Positions 1 through 5,536 of a DNA stretch of 5,536 nt are shown here, piece after piece. Below the pieces are notes generated by a model that made no database searches, had not been told where the DNA came from, and was given only the letters and a program-made list of their open reading frames with translations. This DNA comes from Anaerolinea sp. (GTDB lineage: Bacteria > Chloroflexota > Anaerolineae > Anaerolineales > Anaerolineaceae): assembly GCA_013824385.1 (NCBI GenBank), contig PNNU01000255.1, forward strand, positions 1-5,536. Direction: 5' to 3'. A program made the position numbers and the translations under genes. Each line of letters starts with the position of its first letter. Within the stretch, counting starts at the first letter, position 1.

Positions 1-909
1 AATTTTTCCAGCCCCTGCTCTTTCCAACAACCGCGGTAATAATGCAAAAACGGAAGGAGTATATCCTTTTGAAGCAGGAGGTTCACCAATAGCCAGACCA
101 ATTTCACGTTGTGCCATGGCAAAACGAGTAACAGAATCCATTAAGAAAGTTACATCCATTCCCAAGTCACGAAAATGTTCTGCGATGGTCATGGCAATTG
201 AAGCAGCTTTTAAACGGACTAAAGCTGGTTGATCTGAAGTCGAAACCACTACAACCGACCTTGCCAAACCTTCCGGACCTAAATCGCGTTCAAGGAACTC
301 TCGGACCTCACGTCCTCGTTCACCAACCAGAGCAATTACACTGACATCAGAACGGGAACTTCTTGCAAGCGCACCCAGTAAAGTACTCTTACCAACACCT
401 GAACCAGCGAAGATACCCATACGTTGCCCTTTACCACAGGTCAATAAACCATCAATAACACGGACTCCCGTAACCAAAGGACTTGTAATTGGAGCTCGTT
501 CTAATGGATGAGGAGGAATGGCATATGTAGATACTTTTTTTACGGTATCAAGTGACGGTCCGCCATCCATTGGCCTTCCAAGACCATCCAATACTCTACC
601 TAATAAAACAGTACCCACCGGGGCTTTAAATGACTTAGAAATTGGAAAAACAGTACTACCAGGTTGAATCCCCTGCATATCTCCAAGGGGCATTAACAAA
701 ACCCGCTCCTCTTTGAATCCAATGACTTCCGACATAATCGTTACACCAAGGTTGGTGGTGATCAAACACACTTCACCAATTTGACAATCCAAACCAATTG
801 CTTCGATTGTCAATCCCAACACTTGAACCACCTTACCTGAATTGCGCGTAGCGCTAACTTCATTTAGTGCGGTTGAATAACGAGAAATATCAGGGAGTTC
901 AATTTGCAT
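1..909 (-). CDS. fliI: Flagellum-specific export ATPase FliI (N-terminal 303 residues, 3' end off the window)
   Basis: FliI is the cytoplasmic ATPase of the flagellar type III export apparatus. It forms a hexamer related to F1-ATPase beta and unloads export substrates and chaperones, with FliH as its regulator. Visible parts are an N-terminal beta-barrel domain (about residues 23-95), the Walker A loop GSGVGKST at 169-176 (Lys174), the [10 protein letters not shown] segment at 196-205 with the likely catalytic Glu197, and the Walker B strand VTFLMD ending at Asp258. The spacings Lys174-Glu197 (23) and Lys174-Asp258 (84) equal those I recall for Salmonella FliI (188, 211, 272), so all key residues seen are intact. 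The conserved [12 protein letters not shown] and GYTPSVF segments follow at 268-286. About 130 residues should lie beyond base 1. The ATG at 909-907 is secure: AAAGGAG (923-917) sits 7 bases upstream and an in-frame TGA lies six codons before it. The start overlaps the fliH stop by one base (TAATG), so translation is probably coupled. Confidence 0.97.
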   Translation of the reverse strand, partial: MQIELPDISRYSTALNEVSATRNSGKVVQVLGLTIEAIGLDCQIGEVCLITTNLGVTIMSEVIGFKEERVLLMPLGDMQGIQPGSTVFPISKSFKAPVGTVLLGRVLDGLGRPMDGGPSLDTVKKVSTYAIPPHPLERAPITSPLVTGVRVIDGLLTCGKGQRMGIFAGSGVGKSTLLGALARSSRSDVSVIALVGERGREVREFLERDLGPEGLARSVVVVSTSDQPALVRLKAASIAMTIAEHFRDLGMDVTFLMDSVTRFAMAQREIGLAIGEPPASKGYTPSVFALLPRLLERAGAGKI

Positions 910-1787
910 TAATCGTCTCCTTTTTCAGGTTCTTCAACTTCAGAAAACTGATTAAGAATTGCAGCAAGTTGTGTTTCTACCAATGCATCTGCAGTTCCCC
1001 ATTCGCCCTGGATATAACAACCGCCTTGTTTAATTGATTCGTTGGATGCAATTTCCACTTTATTTCCCAACATTGAAGCCTGATATTCTCTCCAATCCGG
1101 GCCAAGCAACCTGGCGTCAGCGGGGTTCATATAAATACGTAGATCTCCAAGTGAACGAGCAGATTCCATAACTGAAGCAAAGTGCTGCTGCAAAGCAGCA
1201 TTATCCAATTGAACTCCATCACCAAACATTTTTTGAGCCATTTTTTTAACCAAATCCATGATCATTGGCTCTGCCTGTTTCATCATATCTATACGCCATT
1301 CTCTGGCAACATTAATAACTGACGCTGCTGCTTGTAACGATTCACTCATTTCTGCTTTTGCGGATTCAATTCCCTTATTGTAGGCTTCTTGTTTAATTTG
1401 ATCGATTGTCGCATTTGCAGTATTGATAATTTCTTCAGACTGAGATTTCGCATCAAGAATAATTTGATCAGCAATCTTACGCGGATTTGGCTGCTCTAAA
1501 AACGGAGCCCAACTCGTCGTCGCTGGGTTTTCTTCAGCAATATTTGAGTTTATTAAATTCATCTCACCTGGCTGCCAGGATTGAAAAGCAATCTCGCCCT
1601 CACTTGCTTTAGCAAGATTATTCTTCTTTTCCTTATTTTCACCCAGCTTGATACCAAAGAAATTTATTGCACTGGCATATATCATTTCATTTGAGAACAA
1701 TTCATCCTGCTCAAATTCAACAGGAGCCCATTGCTTCATTCCTGTAAGGTCTTCTCCGGCTCGAATAATGCTACTGGATGATCTCAT
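909..1787 (-). CDS. fliH: Flagellar export apparatus regulator FliH
   Basis: FliH binds the FliI ATPase, restrains it, and in studied bacteria docks the complex to the C ring. The protein has 292 residues. Residues 1-100 are poorly conserved. Residues 103-185 form an Ala/Glu/Lys/Gln-rich segment likely to be a coiled coil. The C-terminal domain ends in [20 protein letters not shown] (252-271), which matches the FliH/SctL/V-ATPase-E pattern of a Gly-Gly-Cys turn followed by Gly-x-x-Asp-Ala. The N-terminal part carries three Trp-x-Pro motifs at W20, W71 and W93, described in the findings. The GxxxG repeats seen in enterobacterial FliH are largely missing; only NKG followed by Ala-rich sequence is present near 138. 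I chose the ATG at 1787-1785 because GGAG (1797-1794) lies 6 bases upstream. The reading frame opens earlier, at a TTG at 1808, but that start has no clear ribosome binding site. The gene overlaps the fliG end by 17 bases and the fliI start by one. FliH is recognised from its C-terminus and from gene order. Confidence 0.93.
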   Translation of the reverse strand: MRSSSSIIRAGEDLTGMKQWAPVEFEQDELFSNEMIYASAINFFGIKLGENKEKKNNLAKASEGEIAFQSWQPGEMNLINSNIAEENPATTSWAPFLEQPNPRKIADQIILDAKSQSEEIINTANATIDQIKQEAYNKGIESAKAEMSESLQAAASVINVAREWRIDMMKQAEPMIMDLVKKMAQKMFGDGVQLDNAALQQHFASVMESARSLGDLRIYMNPADARLLGPDWREYQASMLGNKVEIASNESIKQGGCYIQGEWGTADALVETQLAAILNQFSEVEEPEKGDD

Positions 1788-2787
1788 AATCTTCTCCACC
1801 ACCAGCAATCACGATTTCACCGGCTTCCTCAAGAGCTCTAACAGCATCAACAAGCCGTCGTTGAGATGCGTAAACATTCTTTGCCAATTGAGGACCAAGA
1901 ATTTCTATTTCTTCTTGTAAGTTTTCACGTGCACGTTCAGATAAGCAGCGGAAAATCAAATCTTTTAATTTATCGGTTGCTGCCTTCAAAGCAAGTGCCA
2001 AATCAGCTTTACTCACATCACGCAATACGCGCTGCATTGTCTTTTCATCCAATTTACTTAGATCATCGAAGGTGAACATATTTGAATGAATCTCTTCAAC
2101 CAATTTTGGATTGGTAGTATCAAGAGCCTCAAAAATTGTCTTTTGTACTCCACGATCAACCTGATTAAGCATTTTCACCAAGAAGGAAACCCCACCTGTT
2201 GCTCTAAAATCAGCTTCATTCATTACACCGGACAATTTGTTTTTTAGATCTTTTTCGACTACCTGCACTACTTGTGGAGAAACTCGATCCATTCCTGCGA
2301 GGCGTAACACAACCTCAATCTGCAAGTCTTTTGGCATGGAGGTTAAGATATCAGCAGCCACTTTGGCTTCCAAATAGGATAGAACCAATGCAATGGTTTG
2401 AGGCATTTCGTCTTCAAGCAGTGATGCCACCTGCGAGGGATCAGCGCTGCGCAGCATTTCAAATGAAGATAATGTCTGGTGTGCAGAAATTCTTTCAAGG
2501 ATTTCTGCTCCCCTACGCGGACCAACCGAGAGTGCCAATAGCTGACGGCTATATTCAACACCACCACCATGAAGTCCAGTTCCGGCTTGTGCAAGTTCAT
2601 AAGCTTCTTGCAATGCAATAGTTCGTATCTCAGGCGCAATAGATGAAGCTTTTGAAAGTGACATTAATACACGTTCGATTTCACTTTCACCCAAATACTG
2701 CAAAACCTTGGAGGAATTGTCTACACCCAAGCTGAGCAGTAATACAGAAGCTTTTTCAAGTCCAGTCGCGGTCGCGTAATTACTCAT
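1771..2787 (-). CDS. fliG: Flagellar rotor/switch protein FliG
   Basis: FliG forms the top of the C ring. Its N-terminal domain holds FliF, its middle domain binds FliM, and its C-terminal domain receives torque from the stator. The 338 residues match the usual length. The N-terminal domain covers about 1-100 (LEKASVLLLSLG at 10-21). In the middle domain the EHPQ motif appears as EMPQ at 127-130, and the GG hinge is at 198-199. The MFXF motif is intact as MFTF at 237-240. The torque helix spans about 283-297, with Arg285 and Glu292/Glu293 at the positions where enterobacteria carry Arg281 and Asp288/Asp289 (aligned by eye). The protein ends in [25 protein letters not shown] sequence, normal for the family up to GEIVI, with an 11-residue tail. 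The ATG at 2787 follows the fliF stop by 2 bases; a purine-rich GAGGATGAGAAG stretch inside the fliF end can serve as the ribosome binding site, so coupling to fliF is likely. Confidence 0.98.
   Translation of the reverse strand: MSNYATATGLEKASVLLLSLGVDNSSKVLQYLGESEIERVLMSLSKASSIAPEIRTIALQEAYELAQAGTGLHGGGVEYSRQLLALSVGPRRGAEILERISAHQTLSSFEMLRSADPSQVASLLEDEMPQTIALVLSYLEAKVAADILTSMPKDLQIEVVLRLAGMDRVSPQVVQVVEKDLKNKLSGVMNEADFRATGGVSFLVKMLNQVDRGVQKTIFEALDTTNPKLVEEIHSNMFTFDDLSKLDEKTMQRVLRDVSKADLALALKAATDKLKDLIFRCLSERARENLQEEIEILGPQLAKNVYASQRRLVDAVRALEEAGEIVIAGGGEDYEIIQ
1794..1797 (-). promoter_or_regulatory. Ribosome binding site of fliH, which decides its start
   Basis: GGAG lies within the last codons of fliG, 6 bases before the ATG at 1787. 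It favours that ATG over the TTG seven codons upstream and puts the fliH start 17 bases inside fliG, so fliH translation is probably tied to ribosomes finishing fliG. Confidence 0.75.
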
Positions 2788-2789
2788 GT

Positions 2790-4406
2790 CTACTTCTCAT
2801 CCTCAGCCAACCAGAGCTGAATGATCTCGGCGACGCTTGCAGGAGAATCCTCACTTAATCGAGTCATCACCTTTTGCATCTGTTCGTCTTCAGGAGAAAT
2901 TTTCTGTTTAGGTGTTGGCATTTCCATTACTGGAGCGATGGTAGCCATTTGTGGCACTGGAATGGTCGGAGAGATCATTGGAGAAATTGTTGGAGCTCTC
3001 AATGCATTATCCGAAACATTTTTCATTACAGGTACCCATGCGTCATTGGAGGCTAATTTTAAGTTTTTTAGCAACCTTTGAACATAAAGCAACAAAATGA
3101 TGAAGAGTAAAACGGCTCCACCTATTTCTCCGTATTTAATATAGGTACTTGTTTTTGATGCAGTCTCCATTTCCGCAACTTGATCTGTGTAGTAGGTTCG
3201 ATCAAAAACGATTGATTCGACTGACAAGGAATCTCCACGCGTGGTATCAATTCCAACTGCTGCGGAAACAGCATTTTTCAACACATTTAACTGAGTTGGA
3301 TCAGTGATTGAATCCACCAATACTGAAACGGAAATTTGTTTGATTTGACCCGGTTCAATAATCTCTTTTGACTGGGTAGTGGCTAATTCGTAGTTTGTGG
3401 TGGTATCTGATTTTTGATAATTGGTTGTTCCACTTCCACCGGTTGTTGTAGCAACAGGGGTGGGTAAATTGCTGGTTGCTCCAGGAACCCCACCCGTTGT
3501 GGTTCCATTAGTAGTGTAGGTTTCTGAGCTAACAGACGAAGAACGAATGGCAGAAGGAGTGGGATCAAAAGTCTGAGAAGTGACTTCTCTTTGCGTCCAA
3601 TCCAAAGTAACATTTGCCTGGACGATGGCTTTGTCAGGTCCAAGTACAGAATCCAACATTTGTTGTGCTTTATATTGAATATCTTTTGCTGCTGCCAGTT
3701 CAGCAGTACGCCGACTATCACTTACTGCCGAGGCGGCGGCGTCAGCTCCAGAACCAGAAGCCAGCATATTACCTTCACTATCCACTACGACAACATTTTC
3801 AGATTTTAGCCCTTCAATGCTGGCGGCAACCAGATGGGTTATTGCTCTAACCTGACCGGCTTCTAATGCCATACCTGATTTTGATTTAATCATGATAGAG
3901 GCTGTGGGTTCTTGTTGGGTTGAAGATAACAAGGTTTTTTCTGGAACAACGATATGAACGCTTACTGCTTCAACAGCGCTTAAACTTCCAATTGTTCTTT
4001 CCAATTCCCCTTGAACTGCCCTTTGATAATTTACCTTTTGAGTAAACTCAGTCATCCCCAATGAACCGCTATCAAACAACTCATATCCTACCGTGGTACC
4101 GGTTTGCGGCAAACCTGCCGTCGCCATTTTTAATCTTACTGCGTATACTTGATCAGTGGGTACAAGAATTGTAGAGGAACCTTCCAATTTGTAAGAAACA
4201 CCTTGTGTAGTTAATTCATTAACAATTGCCCCAGCATCTGTTTCAGACAATCCACTAAATGCTACGGCATATGTTGTTTTAGTAGCCCATGTTACCAAAA
4301 TCGGGATCAAAATAGCCGCAGTCAAGACCAGAGAAATCAATGTCACCTTTTGACTGGTTTTTTGTCTTTTCCAAAATGCTTGAAACTGTTGTACGATGGC
4401 ATTCAT
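2790..4406 (-). CDS. fliF: Flagellar MS-ring protein FliF
   Basis: FliF assembles the MS ring in the cytoplasmic membrane, the platform for the export gate, rod and C ring. The 538 residues fit the family. The first transmembrane helix is at about 21-41. The periplasmic YscJ/FliF ring-building domains follow (YAVAFSGLSETDAGAIVNEL at 46-65, then about 110-220). Next comes the beta-collar insertion, very rich in Thr, Ser and Gly at about 291-345, which still contains the family signature GGVPGATSNLP (305-315). The second transmembrane helix is at about 426-446. The cytoplasmic tail has a Pro-rich linker (471-500) and ends in the FliG-binding helices at about 506-534 (SPASVAEIIQLWL at 521-533, matching the usual nPe-vA-lI--WL pattern). 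The ATG at 4406 is preceded by GAGG (4420-4417) with a rather long 10-base spacer. The gap to fliE is 18 bases and the gap to fliG 2 bases. Confidence 0.98.
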   Translation of the reverse strand: MNAIVQQFQAFWKRQKTSQKVTLISLVLTAAILIPILVTWATKTTYAVAFSGLSETDAGAIVNELTTQGVSYKLEGSSTILVPTDQVYAVRLKMATAGLPQTGTTVGYELFDSGSLGMTEFTQKVNYQRAVQGELERTIGSLSAVEAVSVHIVVPEKTLLSSTQQEPTASIMIKSKSGMALEAGQVRAITHLVAASIEGLKSENVVVVDSEGNMLASGSGADAAASAVSDSRRTAELAAAKDIQYKAQQMLDSVLGPDKAIVQANVTLDWTQREVTSQTFDPTPSAIRSSSVSSETYTTNGTTTGGVPGATSNLPTPVATTTGGSGTTNYQKSDTTTNYELATTQSKEIIEPGQIKQISVSVLVDSITDPTQLNVLKNAVSAAVGIDTTRGDSLSVESIVFDRTYYTDQVAEMETASKTSTYIKYGEIGGAVLLFIILLLYVQRLLKNLKLASNDAWVPVMKNVSDNALRAPTISPMISPTIPVPQMATIAPVMEMPTPKQKISPEDEQMQKVMTRLSEDSPASVAEIIQLWLAEDEK

Positions 4407-4424
4407 AGCAATAAATCCTCAATA

Positions 4425-4730
4425 TTAGATGTTCATGCGCATTACTTCGCGATATGCATCCACTAATTTATCTCGAATAGCCATGGCTACGCGAAAATTT
4501 ACATCATTTTCTGTACTAGCAATCATGACATCCGCAATATCAACATCTTTACCGCTAGCCAATTGTGTAACCAATGAATCGGCATTATTTGATGATTCAT
4601 TTAATGTGTTTAACACTTGATTAAAGGTATTTCCAAGTGAATCAGTTTGATAGGAGGCAGTTGTTTTTACACCCTGAGAAATGCCTTTTAAGCCAGAAGT
4701 AGTTAGTGGAGAGATTGAAGAAATAGTCAT
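4425..4730 (-). CDS. fliE: Flagellar hook-basal body complex protein FliE (MS ring-rod junction)
   Basis: FliE is a small exported protein that links the MS ring to the proximal rod and is among the first substrates of the flagellar export gate. The 101 residues match the usual size of about 100. The variable Ser/Thr-rich N-terminus (1-30) is followed by FNQVLNTLNESSNNAD (36-51). The conserved C-terminal half then reads SGKDVDIADVMIASTENDV and ends in RDKLVDAYREVMRMNI (86-101), the family hallmark (usually KL-eAYqEImrM). No signal peptide is seen, as expected for a type III substrate. The ATG at 4730 has AAGGA (4741-4737) 6 bases upstream. It lies 16 bases after flgC and 18 bases before fliF, in its standard position between the two. 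Confidence 0.97.
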   Translation of the reverse strand: MTISSISPLTTSGLKGISQGVKTTASYQTDSLGNTFNQVLNTLNESSNNADSLVTQLASGKDVDIADVMIASTENDVNFRVAMAIRDKLVDAYREVMRMNI

Positions 4731-4746
4731 TTTTTATCCTTCGCTT

Positions 4747-5202
4747 CTACTTGCCAATATTTAAAGCTTTATATGCCATATTTTTACTGGCATCAACAAC
4801 TGCCAAATTAGCTTCATAAGACCTTGTCGCGGATAACATGTTTGTCATCTCAGTAACCAGGTCTACGTTTGGATAAGTCACATATCCTTGTTCATCAGCA
4901 TCTGGATGTGTGGGGTCATACGTTTTTGCGCCTGTTGTTTGGTCTGTAACTATTTGTGCAACCTGAACTCCTGATTGACTTTCTGCAATTGGCATTTTAC
5001 TAGCCAATCTATTAGCGATAAATTCAGGAAGTCCTGCTTGATTACCTTGTGCTTTGAAAACCACATCCTGACGCTTATAGGGCCCACCTGCATCAGTACT
5101 TGTAGTCTGAGCATTAGCGATGTTATTAGAGATTAAATCCAAACGCAGCCTTTGTGCAGATAAAGCTGCTGAACTAACACGCATATTGCTCCAGAAACTC
5201 AT
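4747..5202 (-). CDS. flgC: Flagellar proximal rod protein FlgC
   Basis: FlgC is a subunit of the proximal rod that passes through the periplasm from the MS ring; it is exported by the flagellar type III system. The 151 residues are close to the usual 135-150. The N-terminal rod motif is complete: ALSAQRLRLDLISNNIANAQ at 13-32, followed by TTSTDAGGPYKRQDVVF. The C-terminal half has YDPTHPDADEQGYVTYPNVD (95-114) and the helix EMTNMLSATRSYEANLAVVD (118-137), ending KALNIGK. These features separate it from FlgB, FlgF and FlgG. The ATG at 5202 has a near-perfect AAGGAG (5213-5208) 5 bases upstream. This is the first gene after the 172-base gap. The usual partner flgB is not directly upstream. Confidence 0.98.
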   Translation of the reverse strand: MSFWSNMRVSSAALSAQRLRLDLISNNIANAQTTSTDAGGPYKRQDVVFKAQGNQAGLPEFIANRLASKMPIAESQSGVQVAQIVTDQTTGAKTYDPTHPDADEQGYVTYPNVDLVTEMTNMLSATRSYEANLAVVDASKNMAYKALNIGK

Positions 5203-5207
5203 AGTGA

Positions 5208-5213
5208 CTCCTT
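5208..5213 (-). promoter_or_regulatory. Ribosome binding site of flgC
   Basis: AAGGAG lies 5 bases before the ATG at 5202. It is the strongest ribosome binding site in the window and fits the first gene after the gap being translated independently of upstream genes. Confidence 0.85.
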
Positions 5214-5228
5214 AACCATTTTCGGTTG

Positions 5229-5244
5229 ACTATGGAGACATAGT
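5229..5244 (-). promoter_or_regulatory. Six-bp perfect hairpin in the flgC leader, 26 bases before the start codon
   Basis: On the minus strand the sequence reads ACTATG TCTC CATAGT, a 6-bp stem with a 4-base loop. The same ACTATG occurs again at 5205-5200, where it contains the flgC start codon. The CATAGT arm could therefore pair with either copy. The CTCC (5238-5235) formed by the loop and first arm base is complementary to the GGAG of the flgC ribosome binding site. The stem is short, so a regulatory role is a guess. Confidence 0.35.
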
Positions 5245-5322
5245 AACATGAGCAATCAATTGCATCAGTAAAGGGAATATGAACTTCAAATAAAAAACGC
5301 GTGAAGGAAATTAATACCCAAG

Positions 5323-5350
5323 TTGGGCACATAATTTTCTTTGTGCCCAA
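5323..5350. repeat. Perfect 9-bp inverted repeat with 10-base spacer (operator or RNA hairpin)
   Basis: The arms are TTGGGCACA (5323-5331) and TGTGCCCAA (5342-5350), an exact match over 9 bp. A further CCCAA at 5317-5321 makes a second, overlapping dyad with the left arm (CCCAAGTTGGG, 5317-5327). It lies 25-52 bases past the fliS-like stop and about 120 bases before flgC. No T run follows the stem directly on either strand; the nearest minus-strand run of six T begins 25 bases later. A classical Rho-independent terminator is therefore not supported. A DNA-binding site for a dimeric regulator, or an RNA stem after fliS, are both possible. Confidence 0.6.
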
Positions 5351-5374
5351 AGCTTGTAATAGGTTATTTGTTTG

Positions 5375-5536
5375 TTATGCCGGTGTTTCTAGAGCAATTC
5401 TTGATGGTTGAACAGAGGTTGTTTTAACCGGCGTTATTTTTTTTTCAGTTTGCACCCAGGCTTCTCGTAATTCACTCAATGCAGAAATGGCACTGTTGTA
5501 ATCACCTTGCCTGAGACAGTCAAGACACCATTGATA
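5375..5536 (-). CDS. fliS: FliS-like flagellin export chaperone (C-terminal 53 residues, 5' end off the window)
   Basis: An open frame runs from the window edge to a TAA at 5377-5375. The 53 visible residues begin YQWCLDCLRQGDYNSAISAL and continue SELREAWVQ, followed by a Lys/Thr/Pro-rich tail of about 23 residues. The pattern Tyr-x(4)-Cys-Leu then an acidic turn and a helix ending in LREAW resembles the last helices of FliS, where family members read roughly LYxYxxxRLxxAN...LLxxLREAW. FliS is a four-helix cytoplasmic chaperone that binds the C-terminal disordered region of flagellin before export. The call is an inference from a short stretch plus location in a flagellar cluster on the same strand. 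Another helical flagellar protein (FliT-like or TPR-like) is possible. It ends 172 bases before flgC. Confidence 0.6.
   Translation of the reverse strand, partial: YQWCLDCLRQGDYNSAISALSELREAWVQTEKKITPVKTTSVQPSRIALETPA

Larger units (their letters stand above)
5203..5374 (-). other. Untranslated gap between the fliS-like gene and flgC (leader region of the flgC-fliI operon)
   Basis: This is the only gap of any size in the window, and the likely place for a promoter of flgC-fliE-fliF-fliG-fliH-fliI if the operon does not depend solely on read-through. It holds two perfect inverted repeats (5323-5350 and 5229-5244), a minus-strand run of six T (5297-5292) and the flgC ribosome binding site. I found no convincing sigma-70, sigma-54 or sigma-28 promoter by eye. 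The best sigma-28-like match, ACCGAAAA (5226-5219), has only TACT where TAAA is expected. No coding potential beyond a 16-codon frame was seen. Confidence 0.6.

Noticed and set aside
1788..1808. An earlier fliH start at TTG 1808, giving 299 residues
   Set aside because: It has no ribosome binding site at a suitable distance, while the ATG at 1787 has GGAG 6 bases upstream.
3372..3536. Thr/Ser/Gly-rich low-complexity stretch in FliF (residues 291-345) as a possible insertion
   Set aside because: The FliF beta-collar region is normally variable and rich in such residues, and the family GVPGA-SNLP signature is present in it.
1648..3850. Several plus-strand open frames of 60-115 codons and two other minus-strand frames inside fliH, fliG and fliF
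   Set aside because: They lie opposite or out of frame within strongly conserved flagellar genes, have no recognisable products, and behave as shadows of the real reading frames.
5219..5245. Sigma-28-like promoter (ACCGAAAA with an upstream TACT)
   Set aside because: The -35 part is a poor match, the -10 part departs from GCCGATAA at several positions, and transcription would begin almost on the ribosome binding site.
5199..5249. A 16-codon frame on the minus strand starting at ATG 5249 whose TGA overlaps the flgC ATG (ATGA), possible leader peptide or flgB remnant
   Set aside because: It has no ribosome binding site, its residues do not resemble the FlgB C-terminus, and an ATGA overlap arises easily by chance next to a start codon.
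5284..5306. CTTCA/TGAAG 5-bp inverted repeat around the T6 run, considered as a terminator
   Set aside because: The stem is short, the loop is 13 bases, and the T run lies in the loop rather than after the stem.

Overview
The window holds one bacterial flagellar gene cluster. Every supported gene lies on the minus strand, so transcription runs from high to low coordinates. In transcription order the genes are: the C-terminal end of a FliS-like export chaperone (5375-5536, cut by the window edge), a 172-base untranslated gap, flgC, fliE, fliF, fliG, fliH, and the first 303 codons of fliI (1-909, cut by the other edge). The order flgC-fliE-fliF-fliG-fliH-fliI is the conserved fla/che-type order. 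The genes are tightly packed: gaps of 16, 18 and 2 bases, a 17-base overlap of fliG with fliH, and a 1-base overlap of fliH with fliI (TAATG). This implies a single transcript with translational coupling.

The products form the base of the flagellum. FliF builds the MS ring in the inner membrane, and FliG caps it as the rotor (switch) protein. FliE joins the MS ring to the rod, and FlgC is a proximal rod subunit. FliH and FliI are the regulator and ATPase of the type III export machine. FliS normally chaperones flagellin during export.

The organism is a flagellated bacterium with moderately AT-rich DNA and strong AAGGAG-like ribosome binding sites. Protein lengths (FliG 338, FliE 101, FlgC 151 residues) do not settle a phylum. 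Bacillota, Chloroflexota or a related lineage would fit, but this is a weak inference.

I see no new biological system here. The points worth a second look are: three Trp-x-Pro motifs in the FliH N-terminus that resemble the C-ring docking motif of enterobacterial FliH; a His-to-Met change in the FliG EHPQ motif; the absence of flgB next to flgC, with a FliS-like gene in its place; and two perfect inverted repeats in the leader upstream of flgC.
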